From: Amycolatopsis dendrobii
Lineage (GTDB): Bacteria > Actinomycetota > Actinomycetes > Mycobacteriales > Pseudonocardiaceae
Reading direction: 5' to 3'
NCBI RefSeq assembly: GCF_014145675.1
Contig: NZ_JACGZW010000006.1
Span: forward strand, 248,001-312,000
DNA: 64,000 nucleotides
The stretch's first letter is position 1. The number at the start of each line of letters is the position of its first letter. The translations under genes were made by a program, and so were the position numbers. Of this stretch, positions 15,776-23,378 are shown in pieces. The notes under the pieces were generated by a model, which made no database searches, was not told the DNA's origin, and was given only the letters and a program-made list of their open reading frames with translations.

Positions 15776-17425
15776 ATGCCTATACCGACCTATCTTCGTC
15801 GTCTTCTCGCGGCCGAAGGGTTGGTGGCTACCGTGCAATCGCTGTACGCGGTCTATTTCGACATCGACTCCGCGGAGGAAACACCAGCGCACTCCGCAGA
15901 CCAGGCCTTCGAGCACGGCATGGAGTGCATCGGGCGTTGGCTCAGCCACCTCTCGCCCGAGTCGTTCGACGCATCTCGGTTCCGCACCGGCAACACTCTC
16001 AAACTCAGGGAACGCACAAAGGGGCTTCCTCGAAGCGCAACTTGGGAGTTCATCGAGGCAGCTGATATCCGAGTACTGCGGGTAGAGGTCACTGATCGCG
16101 ACGAAGAGTCAGGCGGCGTGTTCCTGACGCGCAGCACGCTGAGCGAGGAAGGTGGCCGGACGAGCCTGCGTGTATCGATGTCCCGCGACGTGCCAACTGC
16201 TTGGCTTTCGCCCATTCCTCCTGCTGATCTGAGGCAGCCCGGTGTCATCCGTGCCTTCGTCGATGACGAGCGGATCACTCTTCGCATCGAGCAACAAAAG
16301 CAAGATGGTCAGTACATCCAGATCCGCTCTGACGCCGAGGTAGCCACGCTGGCACAGGTGCTCGACGACACGACCAGGCTCCCGATCCTGCTCATTCACA
16401 CCAGAACCCGGCAGGCACAGGCAACCGCACGAACCACGGCCACAAAGCTGATCGGCCTGGTCAGAACGGTCACCCTCAATTACGCGGCATTGTCGAAGCT
16501 CGACCAGCTCGTTCCCGCAAGCGCGCCACCTTACGCAGGAGCACGACTGCTCTGGAGCGACCGGAAAATGCATGCGCTGACCTTTGGCGCGTCAGACGTA
16601 AACACTGCGGACACAGACCTTCTGAGACGCCTTCTCATGCAGCGAATAGCGCCGATCACAGCACTGACCCGCGGAACCGACCATGCTTACCGGCGCGCTC
16701 GCCAAGCGCAGGCGAATGCGCGCCATGAGGCGGCCGACGCGCGCCTCAACGACGCAAAGACCCACGGCGACATCGCCGACCAGGCCGCAGAGTTGCGGTC
16801 TGCAGTCCAGGAGCTTCGACAAGAAAACGAGTACCTGTTGTCTTTAGCCACGGACTTCGAAAGCAGAGCGGACAGCGTCCCCGCACTTCAAGCACAAATA
16901 GAACAGCTGAAGATCGCGCTGGCCACCTATCAGCAAGAACCCCTGTCGCACCCGAGTGAGAATCCCTGGGAAAGCTTGCCCACGCTCGAGACGGGATCCA
17001 GACCAAGCGCCAAAGCCTTATTCAAGGAACTTGAAAGGCTGACCTCAGAGCGCCTGGTCTTCACGGAGCGGGCAGAAGTTTCCTGGAAGAGGGCAAAATA
17101 CCCGTACCCCGATGAAATGCGCACCGCTCTTATAAAGTTGGCCAACATGGCAATCAAGCTCTACGACGGCTCACCAGAATCCATGACCCATCTCGACCTC
17201 TGGATTCACGAGAATTTCGGACTCAAAGTCGCAATGCAGGACGACACGATCCAAAAGAACAAGATCTTGCGCCAGTTCCACTTCGAGAGGCAGGACTACG
17301 ACAGAACCCCGCACGTGAAGGTCCGAGATGCCGCACCCAGACAAGAAGTAGGGAGGATCCACTTCGCCCTCGACTCCGCGGAAGGACGCATCATCGTCGA
17401 CCATGTCGGCGTGAAGCTGTACTAA
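15776..17425 (+). CDS. Unrecognised 549-residue coiled-coil protein, candidate accessory/defence gene
   Basis: No family recognised. The start is taken at ATG 15776, after the tex terminator; the frame stays open upstream only as a shadow of tex. N-terminal ~260 residues: mixed alpha/beta, with a repeated RT-rich helix (TRTRQAQATARTTATKLIGL). Residues about 300-390: Gln/Ala/Arg-rich long helices, a likely coiled coil. C-terminal ~60 residues: a compact beta-rich end containing PHVKVRD, VGRIHFALDS and VDHVGVKLY, somewhat like the last strands of small RNase-type folds (weak inference). GC and third-position GC are visibly lower than in the neighbours, suggesting horizontal transfer. It stands alone, with gene debris downstream. 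No signal peptide or TM. Confidence 0.7.
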   Translation: MPIPTYLRRLLAAEGLVATVQSLYAVYFDIDSAEETPAHSADQAFEHGMECIGRWLSHLSPESFDASRFRTGNTLKLRERTKGLPRSATWEFIEAADIRVLRVEVTDRDEESGGVFLTRSTLSEEGGRTSLRVSMSRDVPTAWLSPIPPADLRQPGVIRAFVDDERITLRIEQQKQDGQYIQIRSDAEVATLAQVLDDTTRLPILLIHTRTRQAQATARTTATKLIGLVRTVTLNYAALSKLDQLVPASAPPYAGARLLWSDRKMHALTFGASDVNTADTDLLRRLLMQRIAPITALTRGTDHAYRRARQAQANARHEAADARLNDAKTHGDIADQAAELRSAVQELRQENEYLLSLATDFESRADSVPALQAQIEQLKIALATYQQEPLSHPSENPWESLPTLETGSRPSAKALFKELERLTSERLVFTERAEVSWKRAKYPYPDEMRTALIKLANMAIKLYDGSPESMTHLDLWIHENFGLKVAMQDDTIQKNKILRQFHFERQDYDRTPHVKVRDAAPRQEVGRIHFALDSAEGRIIVDHVGVKLY

Positions 17426-17683
17426 CCAAGGACACGCATCACGATAGAGCTCTAGCGCGCCAGGAGCTGTTGCCCATCAGTCCGAGCAGCGGCCTCTATT
17501 GCGGAACGACAAGCCGCCGAGTCGCAAGCGGCAATCGTCCATTAGCTGATCAGGCGGCGCACTCCGGGGAGCGCGAAGATCACCGCGCCGGTGCTGCGAA
17601 TCGCTTCGGCGATATCGCAGACACCGGCGCTGGTGCGGCACAGCGCCGCCCGCCGTCCCGACCCTAGCGACTCGGCAGCTCCT
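17426..17683. other. Intergenic stretch with a possible gene-end remnant
   Basis: 258 bases between the orphan coiled-coil gene and the convergent acyl-CoA dehydrogenase. The only signal is a short leftward frame at 17542-17680 (separate entry). No promoter or strong hairpin was seen. Confidence 0.4.
17542..17680 (-). pseudogene. Possible 3' remnant of an unidentified gene
   Basis: Reading leftwards, this frame ends in a TAA at 17542-17544 and encodes a plausible protein C-terminus (CDIAEAIRSTGAVIFALPG and so on) with host-like GC3. No ATG/GTG/TTG start is in frame before an upstream TGA. It may be the tail of a gene disrupted when the adjacent low-GC orphan arrived, or chance. Low confidence. 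Confidence 0.25.
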
Positions 17684-19411
17684 CTACGGATTCATCTCGT
17701 ACGCGCCGGAAAGCTCGCGCACCTTCTCCCACACGCGGCCGAACCGTTCGTGGTCCACCACCGGCTTCCGCAACCCGGCCAGTGCCAGTTCCTGCTGCTT
17801 CTCCGTGGAGCTCGGCTTGCCGTGCAGATCGACCGCGGCGACGCTGAAGTCCTGCACCAGCACCGCGAACAGCTGGTCTAGCACATCGTCTGACACGCCG
17901 GTCAGCTCAGCCTGCTCCAGGATCAGCTGCCCGTACACGACGAGCGTGAACAGCTCGGTCAGCGCGAGGCCGAAGTCCAGGTCCTTCTGCTGCGCCTCGT
18001 CCGGGGTCGCCTCGGAAAGCAGGCGCACCAGCACGTCGGCCTGTTCGGTGAACCGGGCGACGTTCGGCAGGTGCTTCGCGTTCTCGTACGCGGGTTTCCA
18101 GTCGTGGAACCGGATCTTGGACAGCCCGCGCGCCGGGCCCTGGCGGAACAGGAAGTCGTCGTCGGAGGCGTCGTCGCGGGTCGGCACCGCCGGGTATTCC
18201 TGCGGCGCGAACAGGTAGGCGGGCATGAACTTCGCGATCAGCGCGAGGTTCACCGCGACCGTGCCCTCCAGTTTGGGCAGGCCGTCGATGTCGTTCTTGG
18301 CCATCGCGAGGTACGTGTCGGCCTCGAAACCCTTGGCCGCCACGACATCCGCGACCAGTCCGATCACCTTCTGCGCCTCGGTGGTGACCTTCATCTTGGT
18401 GATCGGGTTGTACAGCAGGTAGCGGCGGTCCTGCTGGTTCGCCGAGCGGAAGTAGTCGATCGCACGGTCGGAGAACAGCTTCATCCCGGTCAGCCGCGCG
18501 TAGGCCTCGACGAATTCGCGGCGCACGTGCGGGAAATCGGTGACCGGGTTGCCGTACAGGATGCGGTTCTGCGCGTGCGTGATCGCCTCGTACAGCGAAT
18601 GCGTCGCCATCCCGATGCCGCCGAAGCACAGGTTGAACTTGCCGATGTTGACCGTGTTCAGCGCGGCGCTGAAGGCTTCGGCCCCGGTGTGGAGGATGTC
18701 CTCGGCGCGCACCGGGTAGTCCTCGAGCCGGAACTCCGCGACGTACATCTGCGACGGCACGATGTTCTTCACGACGTGGTAGTTCGGGTGCTCGGAATCG
18801 GCGTAGAAGAACACGTACTGCCCGGGTCCTTCGACGCCGTCGATCCGGCCGAACACCGAAACCGTGCGTGCGCAGTTTCCGTTGCCGATGTAGTACTTCG
18901 ACCCGTTCGCGCGGTAGCCGCCCTCGCCGTCCGGGGTGAGCACGAGGTCGGACGAGTAGATGTCCGCGCCGTGCTCCTTTTCCGACAGTCCGAACGCGCC
19001 GACGCCGCCCTCGGCCAGCGCTTCCGCGGCCCGCTTGCGGGCGGCCGCGTTTCCGCTCTGCCACACCGGGCCGAGGCCGAGGACGGTGACCTGGAACGGG
19101 TACCAGTAGTTGAGGCCGTAGAAGCCGAGGATTTCCGCCAGCGCGGCGATCCGGCTGGTGTCCCAGCGCTTCTCCGGGTTCCCCGCCGAATCCGCGGCCG
19201 GCGTGAGGAACGTGGCGAACAGGCCTTCCTTGCCCGCGAACTCCAGGAAGTCGGCGTAGAACTCGCGGTCGTGATACGCCTGCGCGAGACGGCGTTTGCC
19301 GCGCGCTTCGAACCAGTCGATCGTCGCCCGCAGCAGCCGCTGGGTCTCCGGGTCGAACCTCCGGGCGTCGTAATCGCGCGGGTTCAGCAGCGCTGTCGCC
19401 GTTTCGCTCAT
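17684..19411 (-). CDS. Acyl-CoA dehydrogenase (long FadE type)
   Basis: A 575-residue flavoenzyme for alpha,beta-dehydrogenation of acyl-CoA. FAD/substrate-binding segments are visible: GAFGLSEKEHGADIYSSDL, the strand KYYIGNGNCA, and the C-terminal-domain region LPKLEGTVAVNLALI, where the Glu of LEGT is the likely catalytic base. It is longer than the ~380-residue standard because of an N-terminal helical extension and a C-terminal helical region, as in mycobacterial long FadE proteins. It is transcribed 12 bp downstream of a serine hydrolase on the same strand, probably as an operon. Confidence 0.87.
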   Translation of the reverse strand: MSETATALLNPRDYDARRFDPETQRLLRATIDWFEARGKRRLAQAYHDREFYADFLEFAGKEGLFATFLTPAADSAGNPEKRWDTSRIAALAEILGFYGLNYWYPFQVTVLGLGPVWQSGNAAARKRAAEALAEGGVGAFGLSEKEHGADIYSSDLVLTPDGEGGYRANGSKYYIGNGNCARTVSVFGRIDGVEGPGQYVFFYADSEHPNYHVVKNIVPSQMYVAEFRLEDYPVRAEDILHTGAEAFSAALNTVNIGKFNLCFGGIGMATHSLYEAITHAQNRILYGNPVTDFPHVRREFVEAYARLTGMKLFSDRAIDYFRSANQQDRRYLLYNPITKMKVTTEAQKVIGLVADVVAAKGFEADTYLAMAKNDIDGLPKLEGTVAVNLALIAKFMPAYLFAPQEYPAVPTRDDASDDDFLFRQGPARGLSKIRFHDWKPAYENAKHLPNVARFTEQADVLVRLLSEATPDEAQQKDLDFGLALTELFTLVVYGQLILEQAELTGVSDDVLDQLFAVLVQDFSVAAVDLHGKPSSTEKQQELALAGLRKPVVDHERFGRVWEKVRELSGAYEMNP

Positions 19412-19423
19412 CGCATCTCCAGG

Positions 19424-20752
19424 TCAGCCGATATTACTGCCCGGTAACTTTAGCGCGGTGCGGCCGCCGAACTCCACCGCGTCCACCCGGCCGTGGCCGT
19501 CGCGCCGGAAACGCGCGCTCGGCCTGCGGGTGTCCGAGGCGCGAGCGAGCACGTCCTCGGCGACGAAGACGACCTCGAACGGCGGAGCGGAGAGGATGTC
19601 CGGATCGTCGGTGTCGAGGATCATCTGCGCCCAGAGCGAGCCGTCCCGTTCGGCGACCTCGAAGATGAGCGAGCCGGTCCGATAGCGTCCAGGGCAGTCG
19701 CCCGGGTCGACTGCCCTGGACGGACGACTGTCCAGTTTCGGCAGGTCAGCCAGGTTGTCCAGGCACCAGTCGACGATCCGCGGACCGAGCGCGCCGCCGC
19801 CCGCGCTGTTGGTGAGCACGGTGACCGCGAGGTTCTCGCTCGGCACCATGACGAACTCCGACAACTGCAGGTTGCTGACGTTCCCGCCGTGCCGCACCAA
19901 CTGCGCGTCGCCGTGGCTCAGCCGCAGCCAGGACAGCCCGACCTCCTCGAACGGCAGCGCGCCCTTGCGCTGTGCGGCGTGCATCAGCCGACGGGTTTCG
20001 TCGCTCAGCACCTCCGCGCCATTCAGCTGGAATCGGGCCCATTTCAGCTGGTCACGGGCAGTCGACCAGAGACCGCCGGCCGGCGCGTCCGCCCGAGCGA
20101 GGCCGACAGTGTGCGCGACCGCCGGACCGTCCTCGCGCAGCGCGTGCCCGACCGCGTGCCGCCGGGTCAGCACCTCCCAGGGCTGGAAGAACGAATCGGT
20201 CATGCCGAGCGGCTCCAGCAGCCGGGTGCGGACCAGCTCCTCGTAGGCGGTCCCGGACACCGCCTCGGCGACCCGGCCGGCCAGCAGGAATCCGGCGTTG
20301 CAGTAGGAGAACACCTCGCCGACCGGGAACACCTGCGGCAACTCGTCGAACCGCTGCACCGCGCGGGCGAGCGCGTCGTCGCCCCAGCCGGTGTCGACCT
20401 CGATGTCGCCGAGGAAGCCGGAGGAGTGCGTGAGGAGGTGGCGCAGCGTCACGGTCTTGCGGGCGAGCGGGTCGGCCAGGCGCAGATCCGGGAGGTACTC
20501 GACCACCGGCTGGTCCAGTTCGAGTACGCCGTCCTCGACGAGCACGAGCGCCGCGGCGGCGGCGAACGTCTTGCTCGTGGAGCCGATCATGAACAGCGTG
20601 TCGTCGTCCACCGGCGTTCCGGTGTCCACACTGGACACCCCCGCGGTCAGCAGGGTTTCCTTGCCCTCGTGGAAAATCCCGGCTGAGACGCCGGGAACTC
20701 GCGCCTCTCGCGCCCATTCGCCCAGCAGTCCCCGGAGTTCGTCTGCGCTCAT
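19424..20752 (-). CDS. Serine hydrolase, beta-lactamase class C / esterase family
   Basis: A 442-residue penicillin-binding-protein-fold hydrolase. SxxK is STSK (residues 58-61) and YxN is YCN (150-152), the two conserved catalytic motifs. A C-terminal HGG appears in VRHGGNVSN. No signal peptide is seen, so a cytosolic esterase or peptidase role is more likely than beta-lactamase. ATG 20752 is chosen over the frame start at 20806 because GAGG precedes it and the extra 18 residues are basic and unconserved-looking. It is upstream of and close to the acyl-CoA dehydrogenase, so an ester/acyl substrate is plausible. Confidence 0.83.
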   Translation of the reverse strand: MSADELRGLLGEWAREARVPGVSAGIFHEGKETLLTAGVSSVDTGTPVDDDTLFMIGSTSKTFAAAAALVLVEDGVLELDQPVVEYLPDLRLADPLARKTVTLRHLLTHSSGFLGDIEVDTGWGDDALARAVQRFDELPQVFPVGEVFSYCNAGFLLAGRVAEAVSGTAYEELVRTRLLEPLGMTDSFFQPWEVLTRRHAVGHALREDGPAVAHTVGLARADAPAGGLWSTARDQLKWARFQLNGAEVLSDETRRLMHAAQRKGALPFEEVGLSWLRLSHGDAQLVRHGGNVSNLQLSEFVMVPSENLAVTVLTNSAGGGALGPRIVDWCLDNLADLPKLDSRPSRAVDPGDCPGRYRTGSLIFEVAERDGSLWAQMILDTDDPDILSAPPFEVVFVAEDVLARASDTRRPSARFRRDGHGRVDAVEFGGRTALKLPGSNIG

Positions 20753-20880
20753 GCGGCCAGCCTCGCACCCGCGTGCGCGGCGTCGATGGTGGAAACGAAC
20801 GAACATCGCGCGTCCGCTTCGTCGGTTCGCGCGTGGCGGCCTGCGGGCGATATCACGTAGCCCGCCGGATCTTGGGACGG

Positions 20881-21029
20881 TATAGTGGACGATGCGGTCC
20901 GCTCAGTTCTGCCTCGGACCGCGTTTCACTGTTGTCGACGACCACGCGCCGCAGCCATCCGAGGCCGCGCCGGGCAGGACAACCGCGCTACGTACGGAGA
21001 TACGGGACGCTTTCGCGTCCGCACCAACC
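20881..21029 (+). promoter_or_regulatory. Promoter and long 5' leader of the DEAD-box helicase gene
   Basis: A TATAGT -10-like hexamer lies at 20881-20886. No good -35 was seen. About 137 bases separate the likely transcript start from the preferred ATG 21030. The frame is open from ATG 20892, but its codons have relaxed third positions, so this reads more like untranslated leader. Long leaders are a known feature of cold-responsive helicase mRNAs. Confidence 0.4.
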
Positions 21030-22562
21030 ATGACGACTTTCACCGAACTCGGCCTGCCCAAGCCTCTTGTCGACGCGCTCGCCGCACAGGGCGTCACCGA
21101 GCCCTTCCCGATCCAGGCCGCCACGCTCCCGCACACCCTCGCGGGCCGCGACGTGCTCGGCCGCGGCCGCACCGGCTCCGGCAAGACCTACGGCTTCGTG
21201 CTGCCCGTGCTGGCCCGCCTGGCCGCGGGCCCGACGCGGCGCCGCCCCGGCCGTCCGCGGGCGCTGATCCTCGCCCCGACGCGCGAACTGGCCACCCAGA
21301 TCGAGGCCGCGATCGTGCCGCTGGCGCGCCCGCTTGGCCTCAAGGCGACCACGATTTTCGGCGGCGTGAGCGCGAACCCGCAGATCACCCGCCTTCGCGA
21401 CGGCGTCGACATCGTCGTCGCCTGCCCCGGACGGCTCGCCGACCACATGCGCTCCGGCGAAGCGAAGCTGGACAAGATCGAGATCACCGTCCTCGACGAG
21501 GCCGACCACATGGCCGATCTGGGCTTCCTGCCCGAGGTCCGCCGCATCATGGCGGCGACCCCCGAGCGCGGCCAGCGGCTGCTGTTCTCCGCGACGCTCG
21601 ACAACGGCATCGACGTGCTCGCGAAGCGCTTCATGAACGACCCGATGCTGCACAGCGTCGACTCGGCGCAGTCCCCCGTCTCGACCATGACGCACCACGT
21701 GCTGCACCTCGAGGAAACCCACCGCCTGCCCGTCCTGGTCGACCTCACCGCGGCTCCCGGCCGCACCCTGGTCTTCACCCGCACGAAGCACCGCGCGAAG
21801 GCCCTCACCCGCAAACTCGTCGCAAGCGGCGTCCCCGCGGTGGAGTTGCACGGCAACCTCGGCCAGAACGCGCGCACGCGCAACCTGGAAGCCTTCTCGT
21901 CGGGCACCGCGAAAACCCTGGTGGCCACCGACATCGCCGCCCGGGGCATCCACGTGGACGACGTCACGCTGGTCATCCACGCCGACCCGCCGGTCGAGCA
22001 CAAGGCGTACCTGCACCGCTCCGGCCGCACCGCTCGCGCGGGCGCGTCCGGCACCGTGGTGACCCTGATGACCGACGAGCAGGTCGCGGACGTCCGCGCA
22101 CTGACCCGGAAGGCAGGCATCTCGCCGACCACCACGCGGATCTCGCCGACGCACCCGCTGCTGGCCGAACTGGCCCCCGGGGACCGCTCGTTCACCGCTT
22201 CGCCGCGCCGCCCCGTGGTGGACAACCGCCCGAAGACGGTGACCGCCTCCGGCGCCGCACCAGGCACCGGCCGACGCCGCGGCGCCCCCTCGGAGAACCG
22301 AGGCGGGCTCGGCGCTCGGACTGGCGCGCAGTCCCGGCGTTCCGGCGGCCGCGGCGGACCTCGGCAGGGCGAGGCTCGTTCCGCGGAGCGGCAGCCAGGT
22401 CAGGCCCGGCGGGAAGACCAGCGCCGCGGCGGATCAGGTGCCGGTCGCCGAGGGGCGGAGGGCGCTGGACGTCGCGCTGCCGGTGCCGACCGTCGCGGAT
22501 CGGGCCAGCCGCCACGCAATCGCCGCAACGGCTCGAGCGGTCGGCGGCAGTCAGAGTCCTGA
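21030..22562 (+). CDS. DEAD-box ATP-dependent RNA helicase
   Basis: A 510-residue superfamily 2 helicase. Q motif TFTELGLPKPL..PFPIQA, motif I GRTGSGKT (46-53), Ia APTRELATQ, II DEAD near residue 156, III SAT, and the C-terminal domain with TDIAARGI and HRSGRTARAG. The final ~110 residues are a basic Arg/Gly-rich tail like RhlE-type helicases, probably an RNA-binding extension. ATG 21030 is preferred, though ATG 20892 cannot be excluded. A hairpin terminator follows the stop. Confidence 0.9.
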   Translation: MTTFTELGLPKPLVDALAAQGVTEPFPIQAATLPHTLAGRDVLGRGRTGSGKTYGFVLPVLARLAAGPTRRRPGRPRALILAPTRELATQIEAAIVPLARPLGLKATTIFGGVSANPQITRLRDGVDIVVACPGRLADHMRSGEAKLDKIEITVLDEADHMADLGFLPEVRRIMAATPERGQRLLFSATLDNGIDVLAKRFMNDPMLHSVDSAQSPVSTMTHHVLHLEETHRLPVLVDLTAAPGRTLVFTRTKHRAKALTRKLVASGVPAVELHGNLGQNARTRNLEAFSSGTAKTLVATDIAARGIHVDDVTLVIHADPPVEHKAYLHRSGRTARAGASGTVVTLMTDEQVADVRALTRKAGISPTTTRISPTHPLLAELAPGDRSFTASPRRPVVDNRPKTVTASGAAPGTGRRRGAPSENRGGLGARTGAQSRRSGGRGGPRQGEARSAERQPGQARREDQRRGGSGAGRRGAEGAGRRAAGADRRGSGQPPRNRRNGSSGRRQSES

Positions 22563-22574
22563 GTTGTGCACGGG

Positions 22575-22608
22575 GCGGGTCGGGGATTTCGGTCCCCGAC
22601 CCGCTTTT
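22575..22608 (+). terminator. Hairpin terminator after the helicase gene
   Basis: A perfect 12-bp GC-rich stem (22575-22586 with 22593-22604), a six-base loop and a short TTTT run, twelve bases after the stop codon. Confidence 0.75.
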
Positions 22609-22926
22609 CCGTGCGGGGGTCAGCCCGCTTCCTCGTCGGCGAACCAGTCGCCGATGTGCTTCTATGGGAAAGCTGCTGTCCAGCAGCCGTCGGCGGCAAG
22701 CCATCCGACGATGGCGGCGACGACCTTGCCCTGCGGGAAAGTCAGCGTTTGTCGCGAAGCCACACCTGAATGAAGACGTTCTCCGGGTTGCGGTTGCTGG
22801 AGATGACCGCATTCCCCGCCACGCAACATCGATTCGAGAATCGCGACGATATTCGCCTCCGCAGCGTTTCCGAGGGCGACGCCGTTCGAGGCCCGCACCG
22901 TGGCCTTCAGGCCGCGGCACCGACAG
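22609..22926 (-). pseudogene. Decayed coding debris beside the toxin island
   Basis: Reading leftwards, fragments of apparently real protein sequence occur in two frames. VALGNAAEANIVAILES reads in one frame; after a shift, VISSNRNPENVFIQVWLRDK runs into a TGA. The first frame continues as KVVAAIVGWLAADGCW to a TAG, then KHIGDWFADEEA to a final TGA. A frameshift plus an internal stop in a contiguous stretch suggests one or two decayed small genes. Their place next to the toxin module suggests former immunity genes, but no family is recognised. Confidence 0.35.
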
Positions 22927-22938
22927 CGCAGCGGCTCG

Positions 22939-23331
22939 TCACGAACGCCGAGCCTCCCGCCAAAACGACTTGAACTCCTCAGTCACCCCGTAGAAGCTTC
23001 CTTTTGCTGCCAAATCACGCGAATCCGGTGAACCGGCGAAGGACAATTTGCGAGCTTCCTCCCGGGACAACTCGGGAAGCTTCCGCCTCCTGGCCCTGGC
23101 AAGTTTCCTCGGATGCCCGTCGTGTACAAAGACCGCGGCGATCGACGAGGCCGCCACAGGAGTGAACCCCGGGCCGGGCAGACATCCCAACGGATCCGCC
23201 ATGAGCCATTCCGCGACGCCGCACACCCGGTGGAAGTCGTCGTCGCCGCATCCGGAAACCCACTCGGCCACGGCCTCCTCCCCGTACTCGACCAGCCCTC
23301 TCGACACCAAGGCCCGACTCGTCGAAAACAT
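22939..23331 (-). CDS. Small cytosolic protein, putative immunity protein of the adjacent toxin
   Basis: About 130 residues, no recognised family. Start ATG 23331 is chosen because AAGGTGG lies just upstream; GTG 23340 is the in-frame alternative. The protein has an acidic helical N-terminal half, a basic HPRKLARARRRKLPEL segment and no signal peptide. It follows the polymorphic toxin by 47 bp on the same strand, the classic position of an immunity gene, so it probably binds and neutralises the toxin's C-terminal nuclease inside the producer. The role is inferred from position only. Confidence 0.6.
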   Translation of the reverse strand: MFSTSRALVSRGLVEYGEEAVAEWVSGCGDDDFHRVCGVAEWLMADPLGCLPGPGFTPVAASSIAAVFVHDGHPRKLARARRRKLPELSREEARKLSFAGSPDSRDLAAKGSFYGVTEEFKSFWREARRS

Positions 23332-23378
23332 GCTGCCCACCTTGCCCGCACCCGTGGGAGGCGACCGGCCTCGCCGGC

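Noticed and set aside
13216..15777. 853-codon minus-strand and 844-codon plus-strand frames across tex
   Set aside because: Both are shadows of tex, which alone has homology, a ribosome site and host-like third positions.
19434..19447. TTAC-N6-GTAA inverted repeat upstream of the acyl-CoA dehydrogenase
   Set aside because: Only four-base arms, within the 3' end of the preceding gene; too weak to call an operator.
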